Source: Pseudovirgaria hyperparasitica (taxonomy: Eukaryota > Ascomycota > Dothideomycetes > Acrospermales > Acrospermaceae). Taken from it: 64,000 nt of DNA. Under the pieces are notes generated by a model. That model made no database searches. It was given only the letters and a program-made list of their open reading frames with translations, and had not been told where the DNA came from. Both the position numbers and the translations under genes were made by a program. Location of the stretch: positions 1 to 64,000 of the forward strand of contig NW_022985575.1 in NCBI RefSeq assembly GCF_010093815.1, in the 5' to 3' direction. The stretch's first letter is position 1; each line of letters opens with the position of its first letter. Below, piece by piece: positions 21,170 through 33,520 of the stretch.

Positions 21170-23566
21170 TCACCCTGCTCCTCCCACGACGACGCCCCTA
21201 TTTCCTCTCGGCCCTACAAACCCTCTCCTCTGTCTACCTGTCCTGCCCCTTCCCAGCCAGTTATACTTCAGCTCCTTCGTCAACCGCTCCATCTTACTCT
21301 GCGCTTCGTCTCCACTCTGGACGCTGGCTAGTACGCTCACACATTGAAGCATCCTGCCCACTGTTTCTGTGACCTGACTTGAGTCCATCTGCGCCGGTGC
21401 TGGTTCACGTGCTCGTGGGCGTGGACTTTGTCGGCCTATACTGGCGAATGAACCTGCTGATGTATTGGACGTGGCACGTGATCGAAGTCCCAGAGAAGAC
21501 GCGTTGCTGGTTGTGTCGAGTAGTGTAGTGGACTGCGAATTGAAGCTTGAGAAGGTGGGGTCTGTCGATGCTGATGTTCCTGGACGAGGTGGTTCGGCTG
21601 AAAGGTTAGGCGTTGGCGGATGACTTGCAATACCGGCGGATAAATTTTCGAGAGATAGGCGGGAGAATATGGACATCAAAGTATCATTGCGCGGAAGGAG
21701 CACGCTATCACGGAAAGTAAGAAGCACTATGCGACGGACATCTAGCTTTTCGCCGATAGTTGGTGTGTGAGGGTCGATCGAAGATGAATTGGCATTTGAC
21801 GGGACGGCAGCCCAGAAGTCGGACGCTTCTCGGGACGTCATGAGAGGTCCACGACCTTTGAATTCGAGATCTAGAGGTAAAAAGACAGCCTGGAGAAAGG
21901 GCAGGATGGTCGTAAAGACTATGACCCACATCTCGACCAGGTTTGTTACCAACCGATCATCTGGTACATGTCTCAAGGTCTGATCCAGGGACAGAAACCC
22001 AGTCTGCAAAAGCTCCCTAAGGTCCTCGATAAGCGCTACTGGGTTTCGTTTCTGTATACACCGCCTAATATGGACTGATACAAGTCCATTGAAGTCCTCG
22101 ATCGGTGGCCTCGGATCTTCACCTTCAAATATGTGTAACAATCGGGCTTTGAGTAAAGGCCAAGCATCGTCTGGCGTGAGACCAGCTATACCAAAGACTG
22201 TGCCTAGAGCAGCCAGATCTCCAGCATACGTGAGTGTACTTGGACCCGGCGATGGTCCGGCTGACGTAGAATTACCAAGACTTGACGGTCCTACCCATTC
22301 GATACGATCTGTCTGGAAAGACTGTCCACGTTCACGAAGCATTGGATCCGCTGGATCGACACCGTAGGGTGCCAGAGCTGCCGCTTTCTCTTCTTTTTTC
22401 TTCTGACGTAATGCTCGACCGCCATGCCGTAAGTCAAGCCCGGTTGCAAATGAGCTGGTATGACTTGGAGACGCTGGATTCGGAGCAAATGAGTACAGAG
22501 GTTGCGGCATGGCAGGATCTGTGGGCTTGGAGTTACTCTTGACAGATGATAACGGCAGATCATGATATTCATCCTTCTCTTTCAACTTGTTCTTTTGGCG
22601 CGAGAGAAAATGATGTTTATGCTTTTCCTTTTCCTTCTCTGGTGCATATGACTGCACTTTATCCAGTGGTACTAGCGTTGATGTCGAGGCATTCGCAGAT
22701 GAGTAGATAGATGTTGCGCTAGACATGGATGGATCAGTAAGACTTGTTGTCGAGTTGTTCATCAGCATCCGATTCATAGCCGCATTCGCTTTGCCGGGAG
22801 AGGGTAGAGGCGGGTGTTTCCTGTCAACATCCTTGTCTCTCGATATACCAATGTTCTTTGGTTTAGAGAACAGCTTCATCTTCGACTTCTCCTTCTTCAT
22901 TTCACGCTCCTGGGGTATAGGCGGCGGGGTAGGTTCATGTGTTGCTGACAGTCCCGGGGATGGAATTGGACTCCTGGGGTACGCCGCATTGGCTGCACTT
23001 GTTGCCGCCATACGACTTCCACCAGCAAGTCCATGTTGATATTGCGAGCTTGGATTGTTTGATCGATTTGAGAAGTCAACGACTGGTACAGGAGGGGGAG
23101 GCGACATGTGTCCTTTGTTTGGCGCGTTCCGATCCGCAGGCCCAGGTATTGTCTCCGATCTCTTTCTATTGTGGTGTGCGGTTTGTGGGTGCATCGCAGC
23201 CTGTGCCGCAATCTGCGATGCGGTGAGGTTTGTCATGGCGGACGTGCTCGGCGTGCCAGACGAAAGTGTGGGTTCGAAGTATCCCTGTGAACGTTGTCGT
23301 CGGTGTGTGAAGTGTGAACCGAACGTTACAGGCGAGCCTACCACGGGAGAGACAGTACGAGAGGAATCGTTCACAGCGCGAATGAGTGGAGGCCGTGGTA
23401 AGCTGTCGGTGGACGTGTTGATAGGTGGTATATTGACTTGTCTCCCATGCAGTGTATATGGAGAACGACGCGAAGCGAGCGCGGTGGCATTTGAGGAGTC
23501 TGAGGAGGAGTCAAAAGAATCACTGTTACTGCGACGGTATGCAGGTGCTGGAGAAGAGGGAGCCAT
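21170..23566 (-). CDS. HbrB-domain protein, probable TORC2 subunit (Bit61/Protor type)
   Basis: A single 798-aa open frame. The first ~450 residues are low-complexity (Ser, Pro, Asn, with a Lys-rich stretch of KEKEKHKHHFLSRQKNKLKEK type) and probably disordered. Residues about 455-640 form the HbrB domain: LLKARLLHIFEGEDPRPPIE, VSVHIRRCIQKRNP, LLQTGFLSLDQTLRHVPDDRL, MWVIVFTTILPFLQAVFLPL and LLTFRDSVLLPRND. In yeast Bit61/Bit2 and in animals PRR5, this domain binds TOR complex 2, which controls actin polarity and membrane homeostasis; HbrB was named for hyphal branching in Aspergillus. A Ser-rich tail ends in an Arg/Gly stretch. The gene is divergent from GON7 across 393 bp. Start at MAPSSPAPAYRRS, the first ATG of the frame. 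Confidence 0.88.
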   Translation of the reverse strand: MAPSSPAPAYRRSNSDSFDSSSDSSNATALASRRSPYTLHGRQVNIPPINTSTDSLPRPPLIRAVNDSSRTVSPVVGSPVTFGSHFTHRRQRSQGYFEPTLSSGTPSTSAMTNLTASQIAAQAAMHPQTAHHNRKRSETIPGPADRNAPNKGHMSPPPPVPVVDFSNRSNNPSSQYQHGLAGGSRMAATSAANAAYPRSPIPSPGLSATHEPTPPPIPQEREMKKEKSKMKLFSKPKNIGISRDKDVDRKHPPLPSPGKANAAMNRMLMNNSTTSLTDPSMSSATSIYSSANASTSTLVPLDKVQSYAPEKEKEKHKHHFLSRQKNKLKEKDEYHDLPLSSVKSNSKPTDPAMPQPLYSFAPNPASPSHTSSFATGLDLRHGGRALRQKKKEEKAAALAPYGVDPADPMLRERGQSFQTDRIEWVGPSSLGNSTSAGPSPGPSTLTYAGDLAALGTVFGIAGLTPDDAWPLLKARLLHIFEGEDPRPPIEDFNGLVSVHIRRCIQKRNPVALIEDLRELLQTGFLSLDQTLRHVPDDRLVTNLVEMWVIVFTTILPFLQAVFLPLDLEFKGRGPLMTSREASDFWAAVPSNANSSSIDPHTPTIGEKLDVRRIVLLTFRDSVLLPRNDTLMSIFSRLSLENLSAGIASHPPTPNLSAEPPRPGTSASTDPTFSSFNSQSTTLLDTTSNASSLGLRSRATSNTSAGSFASIGRQSPRPRAREPAPAQMDSSQVTETVGRMLQCVSVLASVQSGDEAQSKMERLTKELKYNWLGRGRTGRQRRGFVGPRGNRGVVVGGAG

Positions 23567-23959
23567 AACAAGACGAGTGATTGTTGGCGGAGCTAAAGCT
23601 TGCTGGGATACGTGACACGGCCGCAGGGAGGGGGGATTCGGTCCACGGTCAAAGACTTGCGGCTTCCATACACGCCGGACAATGGCCGTGACAAAATGCC
23701 CAGTGGTAACACAATTCTATCCGGCAGAAGTGAATACAAAGAGACAACGATAATTAGTAGAACTGTAGGTGTATAATCTGGAGAATGAGGGGATACCTAG
23801 ATCCGTCCATGATGTTGGAGAGTCCACTAATTACGGCTAGTTAGTAGTTCTCGGGGTTGTAGGGTGGGGACTTAGCGTCCCCCGCAACCTCGAATTGATC
23901 TTTTTCACCTTCATCCAACATCATACCATCTCTCTCCCTCAGCCCCCATTGCTTTAGCC
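23567..23959. promoter_or_regulatory. Divergent promoter of HbrB and GON7 genes
   Basis: 393 bp between opposed ATGs, with a CT-rich stretch (CATCTCTCTCCCTCAG) just before the GON7 start, typical of fungal core promoters. No TATA box is obvious. Confidence 0.4.
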
Positions 23960-24247
23960 ATGCCAGATCTCGAAGCGAAGTACGTTCATGTTGCCGAAGC
24001 TTCGTCATCGTCCTCGCCGAAGATATTCTGTCGTCATCTCCCCCAAGTCTCGGAAACGTCCCCTACCGAAGAACGCGTAGCGTACCTCTCTGCTCTCCGT
24101 AGCAACACCATCAAGCTTCAGGACGAGATTAATACCTTTCTGACGAACAAAATGGAACACGATAAAGCTGTGGCTGATGGCAAAGGAAACATCGATGATT
24201 CTAAGGAGGAAGAGAACTACGGTGAAGAGGTCGTTGAGGATGATTGA
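23960..24247 (+). CDS. GON7: EKC/KEOPS complex subunit Gon7
   Basis: A single exon of 95 aa. The signature helix region RVAYLSALRSNTIKLQDEINTFLTNKMEHDK matches the fungal Gon7 family, followed by an acidic tail (EEENYGEEVVEDD). Gon7 is the small, partly disordered subunit of KEOPS, which makes the t6A modification at position 37 of ANN-decoding tRNAs and affects telomeres. Length fits the family (about 90-125 aa). No Zn or catalytic residues are expected. It is divergently arranged with the HbrB-domain gene. Confidence 0.85.
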   Translation: MPDLEAKYVHVAEASSSSSPKIFCRHLPQVSETSPTEERVAYLSALRSNTIKLQDEINTFLTNKMEHDKAVADGKGNIDDSKEEENYGEEVVEDD

Positions 24248-25066
24248 TGAAACTTCAGTGGATGTCTGGTGCATCATAAACGACGACAGAGGATACCTCA
24301 AGCATATTATTATCAAGTCAGGTGGAAGTATGATATGTTCATAGTGCAACGTCGCAAAGAGGGGCGTATAGACTGCAAAGGTGGCCCGGTACCAGCGCCG
24401 TGGGACATAACTTCGACCGGCCGCAAAGCTCACAAATACTGGACAAGAGAATCTACGGAATCTCCCAGTAGTAATCATGAGCTCTCCAACGCACAGAGCC
24501 GCAGAATGTCTAACTTTACGCTATATGAGGCCGCCCCGCATCTATCTGAAGAGACGATAGAATGACTGTACACAAGTCTGTAGGGGTTTTCAGATCCTGG
24601 TACTCCTTATTGTCTTTTTCCCTTCGATACACCACCCAATACACCTTTGGACAAGGCCCTCATTATCCCTAAACTCGCACTCCACACAGGCGCGCTTGCA
24701 AGGCGAAGAGACCCTCTCAGCGATCTACTACGAGCCTCATATCTGATTTCGTCCACGGCTCCTTGTTTAATTGCTGATCAAGACAAATTCACATCGTGAA
24801 GGGACTCATGAAAGTGTTGACTTCTGTGGATGGACGCAGGCTGAACAATAGTGTCGCGGTGGATCGCAATGCAGCTACAAGGACATAATAGACGTTGAGA
24901 TCTATATACAAGGCGAGAAATGCAATCGAAGGACGAATACGAGCATCAGAAAATCTTAAGTCCACTTACTTCCTTTTACAACAGCTGCAGTCAAGCCTTT
25001 GCAGTATCCAAAAGCGTCGTTGAGGGCTAAGTTGCCTTCACGATTGATTATCAATGTAATTACGCG
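24248..25066. other. Intergenic between convergent genes
   Basis: Holds the 3' flanks of GON7 and of the multi-zinc-finger gene. A 98-codon frame at 24269-24565 shows no motif. No RNA gene seen. Confidence 0.45.
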
Positions 25067-28000
25067 TCAAGCCATCTCTCGAATGACTGCTTCCTCGGCC
25101 TCGTCAATACCATTCTGTGTTGTTTTGACCAGAAGGCCTTCGCGACTGAGAAGACCCACGTCGGCTCTGATGTCTCCGTTCTCCGCGTTCTCCAGACAAC
25201 CTTTTTCGAGTATCTCAATAAAGGTTTGGAACGATCCACCGGCGCGGATCTCATCTTTGTATGCCGCAACACACCTTTCGCACAGATAAAGACCACACCC
25301 ACGTCGCATTCCAGAATCACCTCTTAGTTCGTTACCAAGATGATCAGCGTCTTTATCCGCTTCACATGCCGAAGTTGCCGCATATACATAACAGAAAGTG
25401 CAGAAATATTCGTTGTCCAGGGGCACACCGTCGAAGAGCCGGTTGATGGCATCGTCATTCCCAGCTACTGTCTTCAGGTGTTCTGACCCTTTGAGGGGTC
25501 CAATGATATGTTGATCACATTCCACGATGAATTCGCGCTGCAAAGTGCAATTTGCACACATTCTCGTTGGTTCGATGCCATTGGCAGTGTAACCGCCCTC
25601 CAGTTCTGAGTAGCCCAGGCCTGAGTCCCATTTGAGTACGTCGACGGTCTTTACTTGTCCTAGCCCTCCCAACCCATAAGTCAGATCTTGACAAAAGTTA
25701 CAGTGCGGATGCTTTAGAGTGAGCATTTCTACGGTGGAAACATCTATCCAGGGGTCTCCGACCAGCATGAAAGCCATAGGATGAGCAAATTGCGTCCTTA
25801 TTTGCGTCATTGTCCCGCTGTTTCCGTGAACGTCCATCATCCAGCACCCAGTGTCGGCGCCAGAGACCTCTGCAATCGGATAGGTTACAGTGCGAGAATC
25901 TTGAGGCTCGTCAACGAGTGTCGGACCGGAAAGGCCTCTGTACACTTGCACCGTGGAAGGGCTTGACTCCCCAATTTCTACGGTGGAGTGAGCGTGTTCA
26001 TCCTCACCTTCCAGATCTTCATTCTCTTCCTGATTTTCGCCGATTTCTTGTTCTGCATCGGTGTCTTGGTCCATGACGTCTTCACTTTCGTCCTTCTTAC
26101 CTCCTTTAATGCTTAGTTTCTTTGTTTTCAGCTTTCGCAAATTGAGAAAATCGCAAGTCGTGCCATCTTTGACGCACGTCTTGCAAGGTGGTAGATCGTC
26201 CTTGGTTTTGAGAGAACATCTTCTTTTCGCCAAGCGACAACGGGTGCACTGAATATACGTACGGTCTGCTGCAGCTGCAAGGATCATGTTCTGTAGCGAC
26301 AGCGGATTATCGACGGAAATCCTCTGCCTTCCATGGCCTGGCAGAGGTCCCGCGACGCATAAACTCGACGAAGTCACGCACTCATCACAAGGTCCCGGCT
26401 GATCTGGATTGTCTGCTAAGGAGCAGTCGTAGTCGGCTCTTTTGCAACTTTGGCAACGTTGTCTGTATTCAGGGGCGACGAGAAGTTGGCAGTCTCGCTG
26501 GTCACTTCTGGGATCATCTTCAGAGCCTGTATCCTCTGAGCTGTGTTCTGCGGGCGGACAAAGTGCGCAAGGATATGCGTTCGGGTCTTTCAGCAAAGGA
26601 CAGGCCAGGTCAAGTCTGCGACAAGTGACGCAACCTCGAGCCGCCGGGTGGTTACGAAGGTCCTCTTGATGTCGGTCAGGATCCGTCAGTGGGTCGGTGA
26701 TGACTTCATCTACATTACTTGATGATCTGTAATCTCTTGCTCGTCTTCGGCGGTGGCGCTGCTTCACCACTTGAGTCATACCCGTGCCAGAGCTTTCACC
26801 GATAGACTCGTCAACGAAAATATTCCAGGCCTCGTCATCTGGCCAATTATCCACCCAGCCCGCCAATAGCTGTTGCATTTCATATGATTCATACCTGAAG
26901 ATAACTTCGAGGTGGAGTCCCTCTTGTCTGGCCTTCAGCTTTGAAGTTGGTGCTTTGGGTCTCTGTGGAGCGTCCAGTGATTCTTCAGCATCTTCGTCTT
27001 CAGGGTCTGCGTTGACCACGAAGCCAGTGCGTGGCAGACTGATGGCCCGGCGCTTGCCATCTCTTTTCTTTGAGTGCTTGCGCCGGTTTTCTGCTCTAGG
27101 GTCGTAGTCACCACTGTTGTCATAGTCAAAAGCAGTTCTCATTGTCCGAAGAATTTTTGGGTCACGTTCCCGATAGTCATAGGCTTTTACATAGGGCGCA
27201 GGTGCCGCAGGTGGTTCAGGCGATACTGGTGTGTCGTAGCGAGTCTTTCGAAAATTCTCATTCTCTTCGTAGTAGCGCTCCCTGAACGCCATATCTTCGG
27301 CTCCATCGTCCATCGGCTCATCCTCACTCTCCATTTCTTCATCTGACAAGATCTCATCCTCTGCTCCTCTTTCTTGGTCCTCTTGGCCTTCTTCAATCAG
27401 TTCACTATCTGTAATCTCTTGGTCTTGTTTGTCTTCTTCCTCGTATTCATCCTGGAGTTCCTCAGATCTTGCTGGGCTTGAGGTGATGTCGCATCCTTCG
27501 CTTGAGTGGCCTTGTGGGCTTTGTTGAGGAACTTTGCTCGTCAGCTGCATTGGCTCAGAAATTATAGAGGATTGAATGCCTAGATCTACCAAGCCGGAGT
27601 TTTGAAGGCGCATGGAAGTCATGTTAGAACCGAGGCTGCTTGTATGTCGTGAAGTACAGTGTTGAATGCTTGGTTGGTTAGACTCCTCAAGCTGCATTGG
27701 CGTCGGGAGTGATTGTTTACGTTTCTGGTTATGAGAATCGGACCTCACTTCTGTCACACCGCTGCTGTCTTGTGAGGTGGGCTGGCATAGCCCATTCCAT
27801 TGAAGTGAAGGGTCGTCATTGATCCTTGATTTGATCGACTGTTGTGACTAATATAAGAGATCAGCCTCCAAAGTTAATGCTTGGTCATCTCAGAGTGTAA
27901 ACGCGTCGCACTATTTCTCAGTGTCTCCCCATTCTTGAGATCTCCAATATCAGATTGGAGAAGCCCGAGTACTTTTCGATCATCACCCTAACTCCTAGCC

Positions 28001-28095
28001 CTATGCAGTCCCAGATACGTGGTATAACTTACAAATTCAAATTCAGAATCTGATGAGCGCCCCGGTGGAAAACTCCAAGTGGGACTGGGATTCAT
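25067..28095 (-). CDS. Large nuclear-type protein with tandem Zn2Cys6-like modules
   Basis: Exons complement(28033..28095) and complement(25067..27847), joined in phase 0 over a 185-bp intron (GTAAGT...TTAG), encode 947 aa. Residues ~100-200 are very acidic (Glu/Asp), followed by a basic patch (RKHSKKRDGKRR). Around residues 423-580 lie three cysteine modules: the first is C-x2-C-x6-C-x10-C-x2-C without the sixth Cys; the second and third are complete C-x2-C-x6-C-x10/11-C-x2-C-x6-C arrays, the Zn2Cys6 pattern. The C-terminal 220 residues hold further CxxC pairs (HCNFC, CANC, CTFC, CERC), a second probable zinc region. A typical fungal factor has one Zn2Cys6 cluster near the N terminus and a middle-homology region, neither of which is seen here. 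Chromatin or DNA binding is plausible; the real target is unknown. Confidence 0.82.
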
Positions 28096-31087
28096 TGTAT
28101 ATCACTCGCGTGAAGCGTGTAGAGTTGAGTGAAATATATCAGTATTGGTCAAACCAGAACGTGAAAGTGAAGTCTTCTGGCTGATTTGGCGATGGGAAGC
28201 GTCAAAGCAGAAAAGAAAAAGGCAGAGCTAGGAACCAGAGAGGTGTTGGAATGAAGTGCATCTGTATAAAGCTCAGACCGGATAACCAACTTTGTGACGG
28301 ACTTGCCTTGGAAGAGGAGTGAAGTGCGATAACTTTGTAAAGGAAAGGGTGCCCAGACTCACAGAAGTACAATTATTAACGCCATTGAAGGTGTTGAGGA
28401 CTCTCTATCCAGCATAGCATAAGACGTTTAATCTACGCACGACAAGATCTTGTATCGACATCAATCTGCAGATGCTATTGCTACTCTACAAGGTATTATC
28501 TTGTTACTTCAGGTTCTCGGATTTGAGGTGAATTATCTTCCTTAAGCCATCTGTTTTGTACTATTTGTACCCGATGAGGAGTTAGCCATTAGAAATTGGT
28601 AAATGCTAGACTGAGATACAGATATTCTAGGTAATCATCCATACTCCATAGTAGTGAAATGATTATTTCACTCAAGCTGGAAGGTTTGACAAAAGTCTTT
28701 TCGAGTATACCACATATCAAGATTGACCCTGAAACTTGTGCCTGACTCGGAGACGCCAAAAAATCACTGGCAAAGTCCGTGAAATTCTGCCCAGATTCAG
28801 CGCTAGGACGATGCTCTCGAACGCCTATTTTACATCCTATCAGCTCTATGAAGCGCATATTAGCCTACGTTGTTAAAAATACTGTTAAATTTTGTTGGGC
28901 ACTGACCTAAAACACTTGAGTTTGCTGACAAAGCGAAAATAACAATTATTGCGGAGCACTATTTCTCGAACTCTTGGCCTCTTTAAAGCTCGTTAAAGGG
29001 AACATGGCCGCTGAGACAGAGTCGTGAACAGCATCTGACAATGTCTGGCCACACAGGATCTTATAGCACGCACGAAGAATGATCATGGATCTAGAACGGC
29101 AAGGGAAAAAACAAAGAGTCTGAGACGAAAATAAACAGCCTCGCCGCGGCCCTCTGGTGAGGCTAGTCTTCGTTCCGTAGCACCTTTGCAATATGACTCT
29201 ACGTCCCAAAAACACCTCACACAATGACGACAAGAGAATGAGTGACAGCCTCGATGAGATACACAGAGTAAGCAACGAGACTGGCAGAGGCAAGACCTGT
29301 GATAACGATAACAATCGATACGTACGTAGACCTGGCCTCGAATGATGAACGCCTTGACGATGCAGAACGCCATCAGGTGCAGGAGTAGGGTGCGGACGCA
29401 TGCTATCACACAAGTATAGTGCACATGGGACTTCGAATTCCGATAACTGGACCTCGATGGGACAAATTCGAGCCAGTAACCAGGCCAAGAGAAGAATGTC
29501 GTGCAACATATGCTTTCGACACCGGTACCTTCCGCGGATGTAAGATAGTAATTTCCGCGTTGTGTCTGCAAGGGACAAATGCGCTGCTGATCTTTGTTTA
29601 CGAGGATCTTTTACAAGAGGCTGATCCACGTAGTCATATGGTATCTGATCCTAGAGGCTTGAAATGCGGCTTTCTCGTCGAGCATATTCTCCTTTGGACG
29701 CCTGAGTCTAGACTCGACTATTGAAAGCCTCACCACCGCTCTACTGCCGATACAGGGGTAAGGGGTGGAGACAAATGATCACTAGACAAGACTGGCAACT
29801 TCAATGAGGAGTTTCAAGGCCTCTGAGCTGCACCGGTAAGCCAGTACTACGTACAGCAAGGATGCTTTAATCGGCCCTTTTCACACCGTTCGGACTCTGG
29901 AATCCTGATATGCCAATCAGCTTCGATATCGCATCAAGCATAAGGTGAGTGATTTTGGTTGGGCCTTTGTAGGTTCTCTTGTGGACTTTTGATGCATTTC
30001 CGTATTCTAACATCAAATGCTGTGTCCATTTGCAGAATGCTGTCTTTCAGTATGTGCTTTACAAGGCCCCCACATCTATTGTAAGAGCTAGGAGTTGACT
30101 CCGAGATTATTACAGGCAGGTGCCATTCACGCAAGCTCACCATGCTTCGGTCCCAACTTCCATGGATACTAGGGTCTTTCAATAGTGACTGCTCCACAAA
30201 TCTCATGAATGTGTACCAGAGACACGGAGGCGGGTCCTTTCGTTTCGATATCATGATAGCTTTCGACATGCCTACGTCTCTGACTTTAAATATCAGAATT
30301 CTCCCGTGTAGTAGATCTTATAGTACCAATTGATTGGACACATCCAACGCAATCATAAGCAGCTATTCTTGTGATTTCGCAGCTCTGGTCAGGTAACAAT
30401 CGACACCGAGAAATGTTAGGACGTCAATCCCGAAGCCTGTAACGATAGAGGGACCATGCAAGGACTCGATCCGGAAAACGAATACCGGGTCGCACCACGC
30501 AGCCCCTGTCGAATGGATGCGCAATATAACAGTCGGGCCGTTTCTAGATGAAAGGAGCTATACGGTAAGTAGAGAAGGCCTAGGATGTGTGAATGGTAAC
30601 ATGTTAAGGAGAGGGGGAAGAGGCTATCAATAGTCTACAACAGCAGCCACGAGGTTTTACAGTCGGTCATTGGAGCGGCTGTATATTTCCCATCAAGACA
30701 ATGCTGTCGGATCGACAGCGGAAAGGTGATTGTGATTATCGAAATGCTGCGACAAACTTAGCGGTGTAGACTGTGTTGCGTGGTATGCCCTTCTGGAATA
30801 TTGAACTTCAATGCTTTACATCATTATTGTAATAATTCTACAGCTGAATATGCTTATTAGATCAAATCATCGCTATTGTCTTCCAAGCCCAACCGTGACC
30901 TGACTTCCAGTGTCATTTGCTACCTATATGCAACACATGCAGTCTAATAGCACACGATAAGAAACATAATCCACCATCCGATTGCGCCATAAATGCGTTT
31001 AGATAACAGTGGTCTCGAGCCAGTATGTGGCGAGATCGGGTATATGCGAAAGCGAATCCTCATGCTCTACCTCGTTTAAAATCAATT
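28096..31087. other. Gene-poor 3-kb stretch
   Basis: Several medium-length frames overlap on the minus strand, including 28589-28858 and 28946-29629 with an alternative frame at 29083-29571, but none shows a domain, signal peptide or consistent splice pattern. No RNA gene or repeat was recognised. Confidence 0.4.
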
Positions 31088-31842
31088 TTACAGCATTTCG
31101 AACGTCATGGCGAACAGAAGAATTGTTCCTGCCAAGAAAGGGTTATTGGTAGATCTGTGATCAGCACCGTTGGCCGTAGGTGCTGGTGCTACCCAGTCTG
31201 GAGGTGGCCACGAGCTGGTAGCACCACCTGTTATCGACTCAGTGGGCAAGTCCGAGGACAATGCTGTTGAGGTAGCAGTAGTAAATGAACTTGGCACTAT
31301 CGTATAGGAAGTCGACCACAAGGTTGACTGCACCGTGGAATGTACGCTTTCTCCTCGAGAAGACGTCACGGTAGGTTCGGAAACAGACAGAGGATCACTC
31401 GAAGTAGACGATGGATCAAGCCTCGAGGTGATAAATTCTGTGGTGAATGTAGCAGAAGTTGGTGCTATTCCAGGAATCACAGCGGTGCTAGGCCAGTCGC
31501 ATGGCCAACAGGTAGCCACATCGCTACTTCGAATGGTTTTAAGCGCAGGTAAAAGCGCTGATAGCGCGTTTGGGGTTGACAAGGGAGGAATTGGAAGAGG
31601 TTGTGTGGGATCTCCGAGATCCTTCTGTACAGCAGAGATGACAAGTATCTCTGTGTTATGTGGAGTGGCCACTATCGGATAGGACAGGGTTGGTGTGGTT
31701 GCTGTGATCGTCAGTGGATGAGCAATTGAAACTCTAATCAGAACGAACCATTAGCGAAGTATGGTGATACATTTACACCATGTACAATCTTTACAAGTGC
31801 ACCTACTGCGAGCCATATATATGTTCGCGCAGAAATGAGCAT
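31088..31842 (-). CDS. Ser/Thr-rich secreted protein, probable GPI anchor
   Basis: The main exon, complement(31088..31731), encodes a Ser/Thr/Pro-rich chain with one close Cys pair (TCWPCDWP). It ends in NPFLAGTILLFAMTFEML, a hydrophobic tail after a small-residue site, as in GPI-anchored wall proteins. The 5' end is uncertain: an upstream ATG at 31842 gives a hydrophobic leader (MLISARTYIWLAVGALVKIV), and joining it through a 47-bp intron (31732-31778) keeps frame to give 235 aa. That splice needs weak sites (GGTGTAA donor, GAG acceptor). A cell-surface mannoprotein is the simplest reading; no enzymatic domain is seen. Confidence 0.45.
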
Positions 31843-33520
31843 GGTGTATTATCAGGAGCAGGCTGTCCCGGAGTGTTAGGACTTTTAGCGATGGATTTGT
31901 CGGGGACAGTGATGGCTGAAAATATCCGTATATGATGATAGGAAAGTCGGAAAATAGTGGAAATGAAGTTTTTACCAGAGCATATTCATTTGTAACAGTC
32001 TTTTACCGTTTACTGACCGCGGTGGCTGGGTAAAGCGGTGGCTGGCTAGCCTCACCGAGTGGCAGGCAAACAGCGTTATAGATCATCTCTGATTTTAGCT
32101 TCTCAAATACCATAGCATGAGAATCTTCTGAGTCCATCGCAGATATGATCTGAATTGATGTTTTACTTGGATGTAGGCTATTCATGCGATCATAAGTACA
32201 AATGTCCACACAAAAGCGTCCGTGCGCAAACTAGCCACACGTGACATACTAGCGCGCACGTGACTCTTTCCTAGGAACAAACAAGTTTCAAGAGAATGAC
32301 GAAAGGAACCACACTATGTTTATCTCAGGTATACAACCCTCACCTACGGAACGTCTTGAGTGGTAGTGAATCTGTCACCTTTGTTTACACTGAAGTGTTC
32401 CTCTAGAAAGACTGTACGATGAACAACTGCGAATACATCCTACTTAGTATTGCCTGCATGCCTTGCAGGTTGCTCCCGCATAACACAAAAATCCCTGTCG
32501 GTACTCAGCGCGCAACTTGGGCGTGCACCAAATAAAAGTCAAGCTGCTTGCTGTTGAGGAATAACGCTATAACCGATTGCTCACAGAGACTCGCGCTGGT
32601 ATTGGGGGACCCCATTTTCAGCTTCGTACAAATAAGGCTTCTGGTCCTCTACCGAATCTGTTCTTCATCGCCCGAAGCGTTCTCGACTTGGTATCGGGGT
32701 ACTAATAATCATATCGGCTGGAGCAATCCTCTTATCATCCACTCGAGGTCATTTTGGTACTTATTAAACTCCTGAAGAACGGAGCTGACCAATGCCGCAT
32801 TTCCTGGAGTCTGGTCAAGGTTTGGTATGATGTTTCAGGCAGCTGACGGAAACATATGATTGAACCAGTCTTTGGTTCTGATGCAAGCCAGCCTATTGTA
32901 CCCACCCGAGTCGCGAAACGACACGACCGCGCGCGAGTCATAATTCAGTGGAGTGAGCCTCTGCCTGGCGAGGTGATAGGGTGTGACCAGGAGATGGTTG
33001 CGCGGTTGCAAGGGAACCTTCGACATCTCTGCGAGGGCATGTAATTCGGACCGAAAACAATGTCGTCATTAGACATCCATATCCAGTTGGAGGCTCAGGG
33101 TCCTCGTCGACGAAGTATATCTTCAATTGCAGCAACCACCAGAGAGCCACTGTATGGCAGGCAAGCGTATGGCGAATCCGCGTTCGTAGAGGGAAATATA
33201 GCAAATGAGTCACAATCATCTATACCAGGGCCTATTCGTCTCTTGCAGGCATAAAATACGACTTCAACACACATATTCGTGTGTCTTTGTATTCATTCCA
33301 TTCCGAGGGCCACTGCACTTGACAGTACCCCCGAGGGCTAGAATTGCACCGTAAACCCTGTCCTTGCTTGACATGTCGTCACATATACTTGACAGCTCCT
33401 CCCTCATAAAGACGACCACGTCTACTGTCACGTTGTGTTCCATTTCCCAACAATCGGACCCTTCAGCCATACATTCTGTCTCGATAGGCAGTACTACGCT
33501 ATCAAATACGCACTCAAGCA
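31843..33520. other. Intergenic, no gene seen
   Basis: Upstream of the bZIP gene. Short frames on both strands (32548-33254) lack motifs. The last 250 bp probably include the bZIP leader. Confidence 0.4.

Noticed and set aside
28946-29629. 227-codon minus-strand frame, with an overlapping 162-codon hydrophobic frame
   Set aside because: Two frames compete over the same DNA, composition is odd (many Cys, Arg and Leu), and no domain, signal or splice pattern supports either.
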